Of a stretch of 64,000 nucleotides of DNA, positions 1 to 9,100 are shown piece by piece. Made by a program: the position numbers and the translations under genes. Source of the stretch: Kordia algicida. GTDB lineage: Bacteria; Bacteroidota; Bacteroidia; Flavobacteriales; Flavobacteriaceae. The stretch's first letter is position 1, and each line of letters begins with the position of its first letter. The DNA is taken from the NCBI RefSeq assembly GCF_051013375.1, contig NZ_CP142125.1; one strand, given 5' to 3'. The notes beneath the pieces were generated by a model. The model was not told the DNA's origin. It did no database searches and was given only the letters and a program-made list of their open reading frames with translations.

Positions 1-882
1 TCTGCACAGTTTGATGCATTAAAAAATCAACTAGATCCGCATTTTTTATTCAATAGTTTAAATGTATTAAGTTCTTTAATTGATGAAAATCCGCGTCAAG
101 CGCAAAAATTTACCTCAGGATTGTCAAAGGTTTATCGGTACGTATTAGAACAAAAAAATAAAGAATTGGTCACAGTTGATGAGGAATTAAAATTTGCAAA
201 AACCTACATGAGCTTGTTAAAAATGCGCTTTGAAGACAGTATTATTTTTGAAGCTCCTGAAACTGCGAAAAATCCAGAAAGTAAAGTTGTGCCTTTGTCA
301 CTTCAACTATTGCTGGAAAACGCGGTAAAACACAATATGGTGACACCATCCAAACCGTTACACATAAAAATATATGAAGATCAAAATAATTTAATCATAG
401 AAAACAATCTTCAAGAAAAACAAATAGTAAAAAAGAGTAGTGGAGTAGGTTTAAACAATATCAGGCAACGATACGATTTACTTACCCAACGCGAAGTTTA
501 TATTTACAAAACTGCGTCGGACTTCCAAGTGGCAATTCCGATGCTCACAAAACAAAAAGAAATTATGAGACAAAAAGCAATTGGATCTTCCGAAAAAGAA
601 TTGGACGATCAATACATAAGAGCACGAAAACACGTAGAAAAACTAAAAGAGTTTTACTATAACTTATTATCATACTGTTTGGTAATTCCGTTTCTAATAT
701 TCATCAACCTAAAAACGGTACCACAATTTCACTGGTTTTGGTTTCCTATGTTTGGATGGGGAATTGGATTGGCTTTTCACGCCATGAGCGTTTACATCGA
801 AGATGGACGTTTTGGTAAAAACTGGGAAGAACGTAAAATAAGAGAATACATGGAACAAGAAGAACGCAAGCGATGGAAATAA
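1..882 (+). CDS. LytS-type sensor histidine kinase with C-terminal 2TM domain (5' end outside window)
   Basis: The frame is open from base 1, so the N-terminal part of the gene lies outside the window. The visible protein starts with the H-box of the LytS/YehU kinase family, QLDPHFLFNSL, with the phosphoacceptor His at visible codon 14. A Bergerat ATPase follows, with N-box LLLENAVKHN (about codons 103-112) and a G-box SGVGLNNIRQRY (about 147-158). After a short charged linker comes a 2TM domain (about codons 205-290): YIRARKHVEKLKEFYY, two hydrophobic segments, WGIGLAFHA and the end motif WEERKIREYM. It very probably phosphorylates the LytTR regulator at 1674-2429. The next gene overlaps its last 10 bases. 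A kinase fused to a 2TM domain is seen in Flavobacteriia; what the domain senses is not known to me. Confidence 0.93.
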   Translation, partial: SAQFDALKNQLDPHFLFNSLNVLSSLIDENPRQAQKFTSGLSKVYRYVLEQKNKELVTVDEELKFAKTYMSLLKMRFEDSIIFEAPETAKNPESKVVPLSLQLLLENAVKHNMVTPSKPLHIKIYEDQNNLIIENNLQEKQIVKKSSGVGLNNIRQRYDLLTQREVYIYKTASDFQVAIPMLTKQKEIMRQKAIGSSEKELDDQYIRARKHVEKLKEFYYNLLSYCLVIPFLIFINLKTVPQFHWFWFPMFGWGIGLAFHAMSVYIEDGRFGKNWEERKIREYMEQEERKRWK

Positions 883-1204
883 TAGAAAACAAAAATTATC
901 AGGAAGAACAAGCATACATTCGCGCCAAGAAAAAGGTAGAAAATATTAAAGGATTTTACATTCACTTACTGATTTATATCTGTGTAAATTTATTCATCAG
1001 TATCAAAAAAATAATGGAAAACCTTAGCAATGGCGAAACTTTTGAAGAAGCTTTTTTGATACAGGAACATTCGTTGTTTGGCTAGCTTGGGGAATAGGAC
1101 TAGGATTTCATGCATTCAATGTTTTTGTTAAAAACGGATTCTTAGGAAGTCAATGGGAAGAACGCAAAATTCAACAATATATGAACGAAGATATACGTCG
1201 TTAA
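873..1204 (+). pseudogene. 2TM-domain protein, frameshifted at a T-run
   Basis: A 2TM-domain gene starts with ATG inside the kinase gene. Reading runs normally through YIRAKKKVENIKGFYIHLL and a first hydrophobic segment. After GETFEEAF it leaves frame at a run of six T (1052-1057) and stops at 1083-1085. Adding one T restores FFDTGTFVVWLAWGIGLGFHAFNVF and the family ending WEERKIQQYMNEDIRR, with a stop at 1202-1204; the repaired protein would be about 110 residues. The downstream half is therefore conserved but out of frame. A recent inactivating deletion, a homopolymer sequencing error and slippage on the T-run are all possible. It sits between a kinase carrying the same domain and a third copy at 1218. 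Confidence 0.85.
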
Positions 1205-1217
1205 AAAAGAAAAAATT

Positions 1218-1577
1218 ATGGAAAGATTACCTTCAACAACAACAAAAACATCAACTTCATCAGAATATAATAGAAGTTATGAAGAAGAAGAACGTTACTT
1301 GCGCGCTAAAAAAAAAGTAGATAAACTCAAAGGGTTTTACGGACATTTAGCCTCATACATCATTATCAATGTATTTATCCTAGCACTTATTGGTTTTAAT
1401 TTGGGCAAAGGCGAATCTTTTTGGAAATTTGGACACTTTTCAACAGCATTTTTCTGGGGAATTGGACTCGCATTTCATGCCGCAGGTGTTTTTGGTCCTG
1501 ACTTATTTCTAGGGAAAAGCTGGGAAGAACGAAAAATTAAGCAATACATGTCTGATAATAAACGAAATTGGGAATAG
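1218..1577 (+). CDS. 2TM-domain membrane protein
   Basis: A 119-residue protein made almost wholly of one 2TM domain. It has an amphipathic start (YLRAKKKVDKLKGFYGHLASY), a first membrane segment at about residues 45-62, a second around WGIGLAFHAAGVF (about 83-97), and the family ending LGKSWEERKIKQYM. The first 25 residues are Ser/Thr-rich and not conserved with the neighbours. It is the third copy of this domain in a row and lies 13 bp after the frameshifted copy, so all are probably co-transcribed with the kinase and its response regulator. A modulator of the adjacent LytS/LytTR pair is the natural guess; the sequence itself shows only a small integral membrane protein. Confidence 0.9.
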   Translation: MERLPSTTTKTSTSSEYNRSYEEEERYLRAKKKVDKLKGFYGHLASYIIINVFILALIGFNLGKGESFWKFGHFSTAFFWGIGLAFHAAGVFGPDLFLGKSWEERKIKQYMSDNKRNWE

Positions 1578-1606
1578 GCTTTTTTGAAATTATAAATGTA
1601 AAATCT

Positions 1607-1628
1607 ACACTTCGGCTCCGCTCAGTGT
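1607..1628. repeat. Short hairpin of the TTCGnCTnCGCTC family
   Basis: ACACT and AGTGT flank the core TCGGCTCCGCTC and can pair. Related cores recur in this window at 9541, 13326/13370 and 40053, which marks a dispersed REP-like repeat between the 2TM genes and the response regulator. Confidence 0.55.
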
Positions 1629-1673
1629 AAACAAAAAACGAACAACAAAAAACAACAAACCAATCAATAAAAA

Positions 1674-2429
1674 ATGAAAGTACTCATCATAGAAGACGAA
1701 AAGCCATCAGCAAGAAGGCTCAATCGTATGTTAGAAGCAGAAGGACTTCAAGTGGAAACAATGTTACACTCTGTAGCAGAATCTATTGCGTGGTTTCAAG
1801 CAAACGAGCATCCAGATTTGATCTTTTTAGACATTCAATTATCTGACGGTTTGTCTTTTGAAATCTTTGAAACGATTGATATCACTTCTGCCATTATTTT
1901 TACAACGGCGTATGATGAATATGCATTGCAAGCGTTCAAACTGAACAGTATTGATTACCTTCTCAAACCGATTGATGAAGACGAATTGGTCACTGCTGTA
2001 GAAAAATACAAATCGCGCGCCCCAAAAACACAAAATGTACAACTCAATTTTGACGACATCAAAAAACTATTGGTCAATCCGATTGAACGTACCTATAAAA
2101 AACGCTATACTGTAAAAGTAGGACAGCATTTAAAAATGATTCCTGTAGACGAAATAGAATGTTTTTACAGCGAAAATAAAGGAACATACGCACATACTGT
2201 AGAAGGAAGAAACTATCTTTTAGAAACTTCCTTAGAACATTTGGAAGACGAATTATCTCCTGAAATTTTTTACCGTGTCAGTCGTAAGTTTTACATCAAT
2301 ATCAACGCGATTAAAGACATTGTGAGTTACACAAATTCCCGCTTACAAATAAAACTCCATAATTTCAACGAACAAGATATCATTGTAAGTAGAGAACGTG
2401 TAAAAGATTTTAAAAATTGGTTGAATTGA
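1674..2429 (+). CDS. LytTR-family response regulator
   Basis: A 251-residue LytR/AlgR-type regulator. The N-terminal receiver (about 1-120) has the acidic pocket IIEDE near residue 7, the phosphoacceptor Asp in DLIFLDIQLSDG (about residue 53), the Thr of FTTAYDEYA and the Lys of YLLKPID. The C-terminal LytTR DNA-binding domain (about 143-250) reads KKRYTVKVGQHLKMIPVDEIECFYSE, then RNYLLETSLEHLE, FYRVSRKFYIN and ISRERVKDFKNWL at the end. It is encoded just after a LytS-type kinase and its 2TM partners, a standard kinase-regulator arrangement in Bacteroidota. The target promoters cannot be read from the window. Confidence 0.95.
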   Translation: MKVLIIEDEKPSARRLNRMLEAEGLQVETMLHSVAESIAWFQANEHPDLIFLDIQLSDGLSFEIFETIDITSAIIFTTAYDEYALQAFKLNSIDYLLKPIDEDELVTAVEKYKSRAPKTQNVQLNFDDIKKLLVNPIERTYKKRYTVKVGQHLKMIPVDEIECFYSENKGTYAHTVEGRNYLLETSLEHLEDELSPEIFYRVSRKFYININAIKDIVSYTNSRLQIKLHNFNEQDIIVSRERVKDFKNWLN

Positions 2430-2973
2430 TGATTAGATACTAGTATTGAGAATCTAGTAGTGAAATAAGAGGTATTTCAAAGTAAATAAAGAAGTTCTTA
2501 AAACAAATCCACAAAAAAACTACAAATCAGGTAGTTGGTTTTGAGAATTAGGTATTAGCAGTTTTACGTCAGTTCGATAAAAATCATTCAATTTATATTT
2601 ATAGTAATTTTAAAAACAACTCTGCTATATGTTTCATTTTTAGGGTTTTATTTTCATTTTCTTTGCTTACCCAAAGAAAAGAAACAAAAGAAAGGGAACT
2701 TTTCCAGAGGTATTTTTAGTTTTTCTTTTTGGGAAAAACTAAAACCGCATGAATTTTTCTAAATTTTCTCCAAGGCTTCAAAATTTTTAACGAAAAACTC
2801 CTGCTATACTGCGGAAAAGAAAAGTTTCAAACTAAAATTCTTACTTCGAACTCACGTTAGTTTTCTAAGTGAATTCTGAAATTCATAGGATAAATTCACA
2901 AAAAACAAAAAACAAAAAACGAATAAACCATACAATGCCTATTCGTTTTTAAGTTTTATAATATGTTCTTGAT
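2430..2973. other. Non-coding gap with dispersed-repeat sequence
   Basis: No convincing gene lies in these 544 bases. The gap begins with a TAGTATTGAG unit (2441-2450) like those around 33.7-34.1 kb. In the middle are TTTCTTTG...CAAAGAAA and a 12-bp perfect hairpin, TTTTAGTTTTTC (2714-2725) with GAAAAACTAAAA (2733-2744), followed by a 13-codon mini-ORF starting at 2750 (MNFSKFSPRLQNF). I recall this kind of sequence as a common dispersed repeat in Flavobacteriia. A terminator closes the gap. Confidence 0.5.
2915..2950 (-). terminator. Intrinsic terminator, possibly bidirectional
   Basis: AAAAACGAATA (2915-2925) pairs perfectly with TATTCGTTTTT (2940-2950) around a 14-base loop. It follows the beta-barrel gene on the minus strand, and the A/T runs on both sides would let it work in both directions. 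Confidence 0.7.
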
Positions 2974-3615
2974 TTAAAAATTAATTCCGAACAACAAGCC
3001 AACGGTGTTTAACCCAGCGATTTTTTGTTCGTCATTGATTCCCGAATTTTGATCGCTGTCAAGTCGTGTAAAATCTGCTTGATTGCTAAACATAATTCCA
3101 AGACTCATTTTACTATAAAAGTTGTACGCCAATCCAATTCCTGATTGAAATCCGAAGTTCCAACCTTCATAAATATCGTCAACGTTTCCACCAACAAAGC
3201 TGTATTCGTCTTTCAATACTGTTTTTCCGTACAATCCAATATTAGCCATCAGGCGAACTTTTTCGGCTATGTTATAGTTTACACTTAACAACACAGGAAT
3301 TCTCAACGTTCCACGTTCGTGATAAAAGTTTCCACCAGCATTAAAGGCGTTTCCGCTTAAACGATCAAATCCGATTCCTGTGGCGATTCCGTAACGTTTC
3401 CCTATGCGATAATTGATTAAAAAATCAGCAGTATTGGCATTCAGATTATATTTTGGTTGATTGTCATTATCCACAACAGCATAACCGATTCCGCCATACG
3501 TGACGAAACTAAATTTTGATCCAGAATCAAGGTCAGTATATACAGGATTTTGTGAATGTGCAAGTGACAAAGTAAAAGCTATAGCAAACAAAGCAATTAT
3601 AAAACGTGTTTTCAT
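2974..3615 (-). CDS. Outer-membrane beta-barrel protein (PorT-like)
   Basis: A 213-residue protein with a clean Sec signal peptide (KTRF then a hydrophobic run to about residue 21, LAHSQ). Alternating polar/aromatic strands follow, for example FSFVTYGGIGYAVVD, RYGIATGIGFDRLSG and MLGIMF-like segments. It ends in a hydrophobic strand closing in Phe (LLFGINF), the typical C-terminal strand recognised by the BAM machinery. Glycine-rich turns and the length fit the small outer-membrane beta-barrel families of Bacteroidota (PF13568-like). The substrate or partner is unknown. It is a single gene followed by its own terminator. Confidence 0.8.
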   Translation of the reverse strand: MKTRFIIALFAIAFTLSLAHSQNPVYTDLDSGSKFSFVTYGGIGYAVVDNDNQPKYNLNANTADFLINYRIGKRYGIATGIGFDRLSGNAFNAGGNFYHERGTLRIPVLLSVNYNIAEKVRLMANIGLYGKTVLKDEYSFVGGNVDDIYEGWNFGFQSGIGLAYNFYSKMSLGIMFSNQADFTRLDSDQNSGINDEQKIAGLNTVGLLFGINF

Positions 3616-3723
3616 AAGTTTTTGATTTTTAATTTAGTGTGAATCTACTGAGAATATTTAAATTTTGTAAAAAGTGTTGGTCGTTATTTATAAATGTGTG
3701 AGTATTGTTTTATGAATTTGAAT

Positions 3724-4149
3724 CTATTTAAAAGAAAACCCTTTTTTGACAGCTTTTAGTCGAATTACCTCAATGTTTTTGTAATCAAGGTTTTTAATGT
3801 CAATAGTGTAGCTAAGTTTAAACAATCCAATATATTTGACAAGTCTAAAATTTATATCTTGATAATATAAAGTAAGTGTATCGCCAATCATTATAAAACC
3901 ACCTTCAAATACTGGGCATCCAACTTCTTCAGCGTAATAATCAATGGTAAGTATACTATCTTTTTTATGTTTGATTATTGAACCAGCAGAAATAATTTTT
4001 CCATTTTCTTCATGATTATAATCAATTTCTTCATAGTTAAAAGAAATCAAATCGGAAGTCATTTCATCTGTAATGTTACCTTTCTCATAGGTACAGGAAA
4101 TAAAAAAAATAAATAAAAAAAATAAAAATAGCTTGAAGATTTTTTTCAT
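3724..4149 (-). CDS. Small lipoprotein of unknown function
   Basis: I start this gene at the ATG at 4149 because it gives a canonical lipoprotein signal: KK, a long Phe/Leu-rich hydrophobic stretch and a lipobox FISC with the acylated Cys near residue 19. An in-frame start 14 codons upstream would bury the signal. The mature part (about 120 residues) is acidic at first and then beta-rich (FRLVKYIGLFKLSYTIDI). I recognise no family. It lies between the beta-barrel gene and the LETM1-like gene on the same strand. Confidence 0.7.
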   Translation of the reverse strand: MKKIFKLFLFFLFIFFISCTYEKGNITDEMTSDLISFNYEEIDYNHEENGKIISAGSIIKHKKDSILTIDYYAEEVGCPVFEGGFIMIGDTLTLYYQDINFRLVKYIGLFKLSYTIDIKNLDYKNIEVIRLKAVKKGFSFK

Positions 4150-4206
4150 AAAATACAAGTGATTGAAACGAATTGACAAAAATAAATCCACAAAAAATAA
4201 AAAAAA

Positions 4207-5394
4207 TCAATCTTCTTTTTCATTAACTCGATTATCATCAAATCCGGAAGGTAAAATATTAGGAATGTATTTAATCACAATTGGTAACAACAACATGCCG
4301 CCAGGTAACATAAAGATTGCCAAACTCGGAATACTTTTAAAAATATCTAATAACTGATCTTTGACGCGTTTTTGTTCTTCATCTGTGAGTGATCGTGTGG
4401 TAGATTGCGTTAGTAAAATCATCAATTCTTTGCTTTCATACATTTCTGTAGCCAAACGTTTTTTGTTTCTATTGATGAGTTTTTTTACCATATTACTAGA
4501 GTTCTCATAGAAACTTTGTACCATATTGCGCGATTTCAACAGTGCAATATCATCTTTGTGTTCCGTATAAAACACATAAATATCATCAGTCGCTTTTAGC
4601 AAAATTTCAGTTGGCATTTGTAAATCTTCTCCCAAACGATCTAAAAATTTGCGTTCTTCATTGTCAATCACTTTATCTGTCCAAAAGGTCATGCATACCA
4701 AATCAATAATGTAATATTTGGTTAACGGATTGGTTATTTTCGAAATGACATTTTCATAATGCAAACGTTCGCGGTTGTGATAGCGGAAAGAAGCTTCAAA
4801 CAGTCTAATTAAGCTTTCGTCGTATTCTGTTTTTTCTTTCTTTAAGTCAAGCGCAGCAAAAATGATCGTTTCAATTGTAGCTTCTATATCACGTAAATAT
4901 GCATCAGTAACATCGCCAGTTTGCAAATATTTTTCATATGCCAATACATCAACAAACAATAAGGTGTTGGTAATGAAATAATTGAAGTTTTTTGTGATGA
5001 CATTATCATCAATTGCAATACGTTTGTTAATCATACTTTCGAGCAAATCGAAAGACTTTTTCTTCCCAAGAAATAATTCTTCAAAGAAAGAACTTTTATA
5101 GTCATCTACAAGGTTGTAAAAATTAGTAATGCTATCTATAAAGTTATGCTGAGATTTGTAGTGTTCGTGTACAAAACGGAATGATAGTACTAAATTGACT
5201 TTACACAATTCTTCATGGGTTAGATCGGAATTGTCAATTCGATCAAAAATGGCACGAAAGTTTGTTCCATAAACAAAACCACAGGCTTTCAATTCGTTAT
5301 ACAAATCGTCTAGCGAAAAAACCGCAAGTGTTTCTGTATGTGCGTTGTATTCGGCTAATAGTTTTTTGATCCAGCCTTTTGCTGATGGATTCAT
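4207..5394 (-). CDS. LETM1-like / TerB-like protein
   Basis: A 395-residue, mostly helical protein without a signal peptide. The region around residues 215-275 (YYIIDLVCMTFWTDKVIDNEERKFLDRLG) resembles a TerB-like helical repeat. The C-terminal end has a hydrophobic, proline-punctuated stretch, IPSLAIFMLPGGMLLLPIVIKYIPNILPSGF (positions about 350-385), which closely resembles the start of the LETM1 ribosome-binding domain. Proteins of this kind in Flavobacteriia are named LETM1-related and have been linked to biofilms; I know this by name only. It is separated from the superoxide dismutase gene by a terminator, so it is probably its own transcription unit. Confidence 0.75.
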   Translation of the reverse strand: MNPSAKGWIKKLLAEYNAHTETLAVFSLDDLYNELKACGFVYGTNFRAIFDRIDNSDLTHEELCKVNLVLSFRFVHEHYKSQHNFIDSITNFYNLVDDYKSSFFEELFLGKKKSFDLLESMINKRIAIDDNVITKNFNYFITNTLLFVDVLAYEKYLQTGDVTDAYLRDIEATIETIIFAALDLKKEKTEYDESLIRLFEASFRYHNRERLHYENVISKITNPLTKYYIIDLVCMTFWTDKVIDNEERKFLDRLGEDLQMPTEILLKATDDIYVFYTEHKDDIALLKSRNMVQSFYENSSNMVKKLINRNKKRLATEMYESKELMILLTQSTTRSLTDEEQKRVKDQLLDIFKSIPSLAIFMLPGGMLLLPIVIKYIPNILPSGFDDNRVNEKED

Positions 5395-5420
5395 GCTTTC
5401 GTTAAATTATACACAAAAAT

Positions 5421-5446
5421 AAAGCTACTTTAAAGAAAGTAGCTTT
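5421..5446 (-). terminator. Intrinsic terminator after sodC-like gene
   Basis: AAAGCTACTTT (5421-5431) and AAAGTAGCTTT (5436-5446) form a perfect 11-bp stem with a 4-base loop. On the minus strand it is followed by a T-rich tract, downstream of the superoxide dismutase gene. Confidence 0.85.
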
Positions 5447-5470
5447 ATAAATATACTATTTTTTATTTTC

Positions 5471-6046
5471 TTATTTAATAATTCCGCCACAGCTCACACG
5501 CGCGCCAGCTGCTCCAGAAGGTTGCGATACAAAATCGTCTGTTCCTTGGTGTACAATAATTGCTTTTCCGATAATATTTTTAGTAGCATCATCACATCCA
5601 ATACACCATTGATCGGTTTCAAAAGTAATTGTTGCTTGTCCGTTATCTTCTGCGGTAAAATTTCCAATATCACCTTTATGATATCCTTCTGCAACTCCCC
5701 ATTTTCCGTGTGGTTGAGCTGTTGGATTCCAATGTCCGCCAGTCGATTTTCCATCTGCCGAAGAACAATCTGCCTTTTCATGAATATGAATGGCGTGTGT
5801 TCCAGGTGTTAATCCTTCCATAATCGCTGTCATAGATACTTTTCCATCTCGTTCGGTAAAGACAACATTTCCAGAAACTTTACTGTCACTTTTTGGTTCT
5901 AAAGCGAATTTCACTTTTTTAGTTTCTGCTGTTGTTTTTTCAGTTTTTTCTGTTGCTTCTGGCTTTTTATCGTCTTTCTTTTCGCCTTTACAGCTTACAG
6001 AAATTAACAGTAATCCAGTTGCAAGAATGCATATAGCTTTTTTCAT
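5471..6046 (-). CDS. sodC: Cu/Zn superoxide dismutase lipoprotein
   Basis: Converts superoxide to oxygen and hydrogen peroxide outside the cytoplasm. The signal peptide ends in a lipobox (LISVSC, Cys at about residue 19), followed by a Lys/Glu/Thr-rich tether of about 30 residues. The SodC fold then shows the metal ligands in order: HAIHIHEKADC (copper His pair and the disulfide Cys), GGHWNP, QPHG and YHKGDIGN (zinc/bridging His), and IVHQGTDDF (copper His). GARVSCGGI provides the active-site Arg and second disulfide Cys. The length (191 aa) is usual for bacterial SodC with a tether. It appears monocistronic. Confidence 0.93.
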   Translation of the reverse strand: MKKAICILATGLLLISVSCKGEKKDDKKPEATEKTEKTTAETKKVKFALEPKSDSKVSGNVVFTERDGKVSMTAIMEGLTPGTHAIHIHEKADCSSADGKSTGGHWNPTAQPHGKWGVAEGYHKGDIGNFTAEDNGQATITFETDQWCIGCDDATKNIIGKAIIVHQGTDDFVSQPSGAAGARVSCGGIIK

Positions 6047-6128
6047 TATATATTGGTTTAGTTTGCGTTTTTAATTCTGTTTAACAAGGTAAGTAGATAA
6101 TCAAACAAAAACAAACAATTGCAATTTC

Positions 6129-9100
6129 TTAATCTAATTGAAACGTCTTTGTTTCTTTAAATGGTTTAATGTCAATTTGTTCCATGGCGTTTCGATAGTT
6201 GCTCCATTCGTCAGTAAAAAACGTATTTGTTTTGTTTAAAGCATCTTTTAGTGCGTCTTCGGCATGTTGCATTAACTGTTTTTCGGTACTTGTCAATCCT
6301 GTTTGTCGTGAACTAGCATACCAATTTGCAGCGCCAATACGTTGCATCACATTCACTTCAGGATTTCTCGTGATTCCTTGTCGTTTGTCTTCTTTTCCTA
6401 AATAGAGCGCAATGACTTCATCAATTCGTTTGATGATATTTTTAGATTCCTTAATGGCTTCTTTGTGTTTTTTCTTGTCTAATTTAGAAAGTGTCGTTTG
6501 ATAGTTTTTTGCAGTATTTTTGCTTTCTACCAATTGTTTTACAGCATCTGCTGCAGTTTGTGTCATGTTTTCAATTTTCTTTCCAGCAGCGTAGGTTTCG
6601 TCAATATTTTTCTGAGAAACTTGCAAACGCGGATCACTCGCAACTTTAATAGACGTTTCAGAAGTCTGATCGCCATACGTCATTTTCAATTGATAGGTTC
6701 CTGGTTTTACAGAAATTCCGCCGCGTTCACGTTTGCTTTTAGAAATTCTTCTCGATGGTCTGTCTACACCTTTTTCATCCATTCTCCAAAATATTCTGTG
6801 AATTCCATTTTCTTTCGGTGCTTTATTTTTTAAGGTGCGAATGAGTTTTCCGTTGTTGTAAATTTCAAGTTTTATCGAATCCCATTTTACTTTCTTTTCA
6901 TCATTTTCTTTAGCTTCATCTTTCTCTTTCTTGTCTTTTTTATCAGATTTCGGTAGGTCTTTCTTTTTGATGTAATACGAAATCATGGCGCCACCTCTTT
7001 TGTTTTCACCATGATAGGTTGCATCTGCTCCAAAACGACTTCCCGTTGGCTGTTGATACGCCGCTTGATACGCTGTTGGAGGTTCAAACAAAGCAATATG
7101 TTTAGACAAAATACTTTTATCTTTGGCAATTGCTCGCAACGGACGAATATCGTCTAAAACCCAGGCAGCTCTACCAAAAGTTCCAATCACTAAATCGTGT
7201 TCTCTTGGTTGAATCACTAAATCTTTCGTAGAAACTGTTGGATAACCCGAAGTCCATTTTTGCCAGTTGTTTCCAGCGTCAAGCGAAATATATAATCCAT
7301 CATCAGTTCCTAAAAACAATAAATTCTTATTTTCAGGATCTTCCACGATAGAAAGTGTATAGCTTTTTACATCAGAAGCATCTACAATGCGTTCCCATGT
7401 TTTACCATAATTAGTCGTTCGGTAAGCGTAAGGTTCATAATTGAATCTTCTGTAATCATTAGCAACCAATAGCGCTTCTCCTTGTTTTTTGTTGGAAGCT
7501 TTTACTTGTACAATCCAACTTCCTGCGGGCAAGCCTTTAATGTTTTTGGTAACTTCTGTCCATTCTTGTCCGCCGTTTCTTGTGACATGTACACGTCCGT
7601 CATCGGTTGCAGCCCATAACATGTTTCGCTCTAGCGGCGAAGGTTCAATAACCAAAACAGTACAGTGATTTTCTGCGCCAGTGGCATCCATCGTCAATCC
7701 GCCACTTTCAGCTTGTTTCAATTTTTCAGGATCGTTCGTAGATAAATCTGGAGAAATTACTTCCCATGTCAAACCTTTATCGGTACTTTTGTGTACAAAC
7801 TGACTTCCAAAATAGAGTGTGCTATTGTCAAAAGGATCAATATTGATGGCTGCATTCCAATTGAAACGTAACTTTATATCTGCATCAGGATGCGTAGGTT
7901 TTACCGTATAATTATTTCCTGTTATCCAATCGTATCGTGAGACAAAACCTTGCTGACTCATAGACCAACCGTAGCGTGAGTCGTCTTTATCTGGCACAAC
8001 ATCAAATCCGTCTCCAAACGAAATTTCCTGCCAATATGAGTTGCGAATTCCTTGCGCACGCCACACATACGCAGGTCCGCGCCAAGAACCATTATCTTGC
8101 ATTCCGCCATACACATTATACGGATATTCATTATCTACATTGATGTGATAAAACTGCGCTACAGGCAAGTTTCCTATAAAACGCCATGTTTGTCCGCGAT
8201 CTTTGGTAATGTTCATTCCGCCATCATTTCCATCAATCATAAATTTTCCATTTTTGGGATGAATCCACCATGCGTGATGATCGGGATGCACTCCGTTGCT
8301 TACACCATACGCCGGCATGAGTTGTCGAAAGCTTTTTCCGCCATCATCAGAAACATTTACATAGGTAAAAATGGTATATAATCTATTTTCGTTTTGCGGA
8401 TCGACATAAATTTCAGAATAATAAAACGGACGATTACCGATTCCAGCTTTGTCATTTACTTTTTTCCACTTGAATCCGCCATCAGTACTTTTGTAGAGTG
8501 CATTTTTCTTTGCTTCAATCAAAGCATATACAATATTTGGACTACTTGGCGCGATGGCAACTCCGATTCTTCCCAAATCACCTTTTGGCAACCCTTCTTT
8601 ATCGCTGAGTTTTTTCCAAGTTTTTCCACCATCATGCGTAATGTGTAAACCTGAACCTTCGCCACCAGATTTGAAAAACCACGGATCGCGTTTGTGTTCC
8701 CACATTGCTGCGATTAATTTATTTGGATTTGTTGGATCCATGATTAAATCGGCAGCTCCAGTTTTATTATTTGCGAATAGAATTTGCTTCCAAGTTTCAC
8801 CACCATCAGTTGTTTTGTATACGCCACGTTCTGGATGTTCTCCCCAAGGTGAGCCAATTGCGGCAACATATACGATGTCAGGATTTGTAGGATCAATAAT
8901 AACACGATGAATATGGCGTGTTTTCTCTAATCCCATGAGTTTCCAGTTTTTGCCACCATCTAAGGATTTATAGATTCCGTAACCACCATTGAGACTGTTT
9001 CGTGGATTTCCTTCTCCTGTTCCAACCCAAATTACGCTTGGATTTGATTGTTGAATGGCAACTGCGCCGATAGAAGCTGTCACTTCTTTATCAAAAATTG

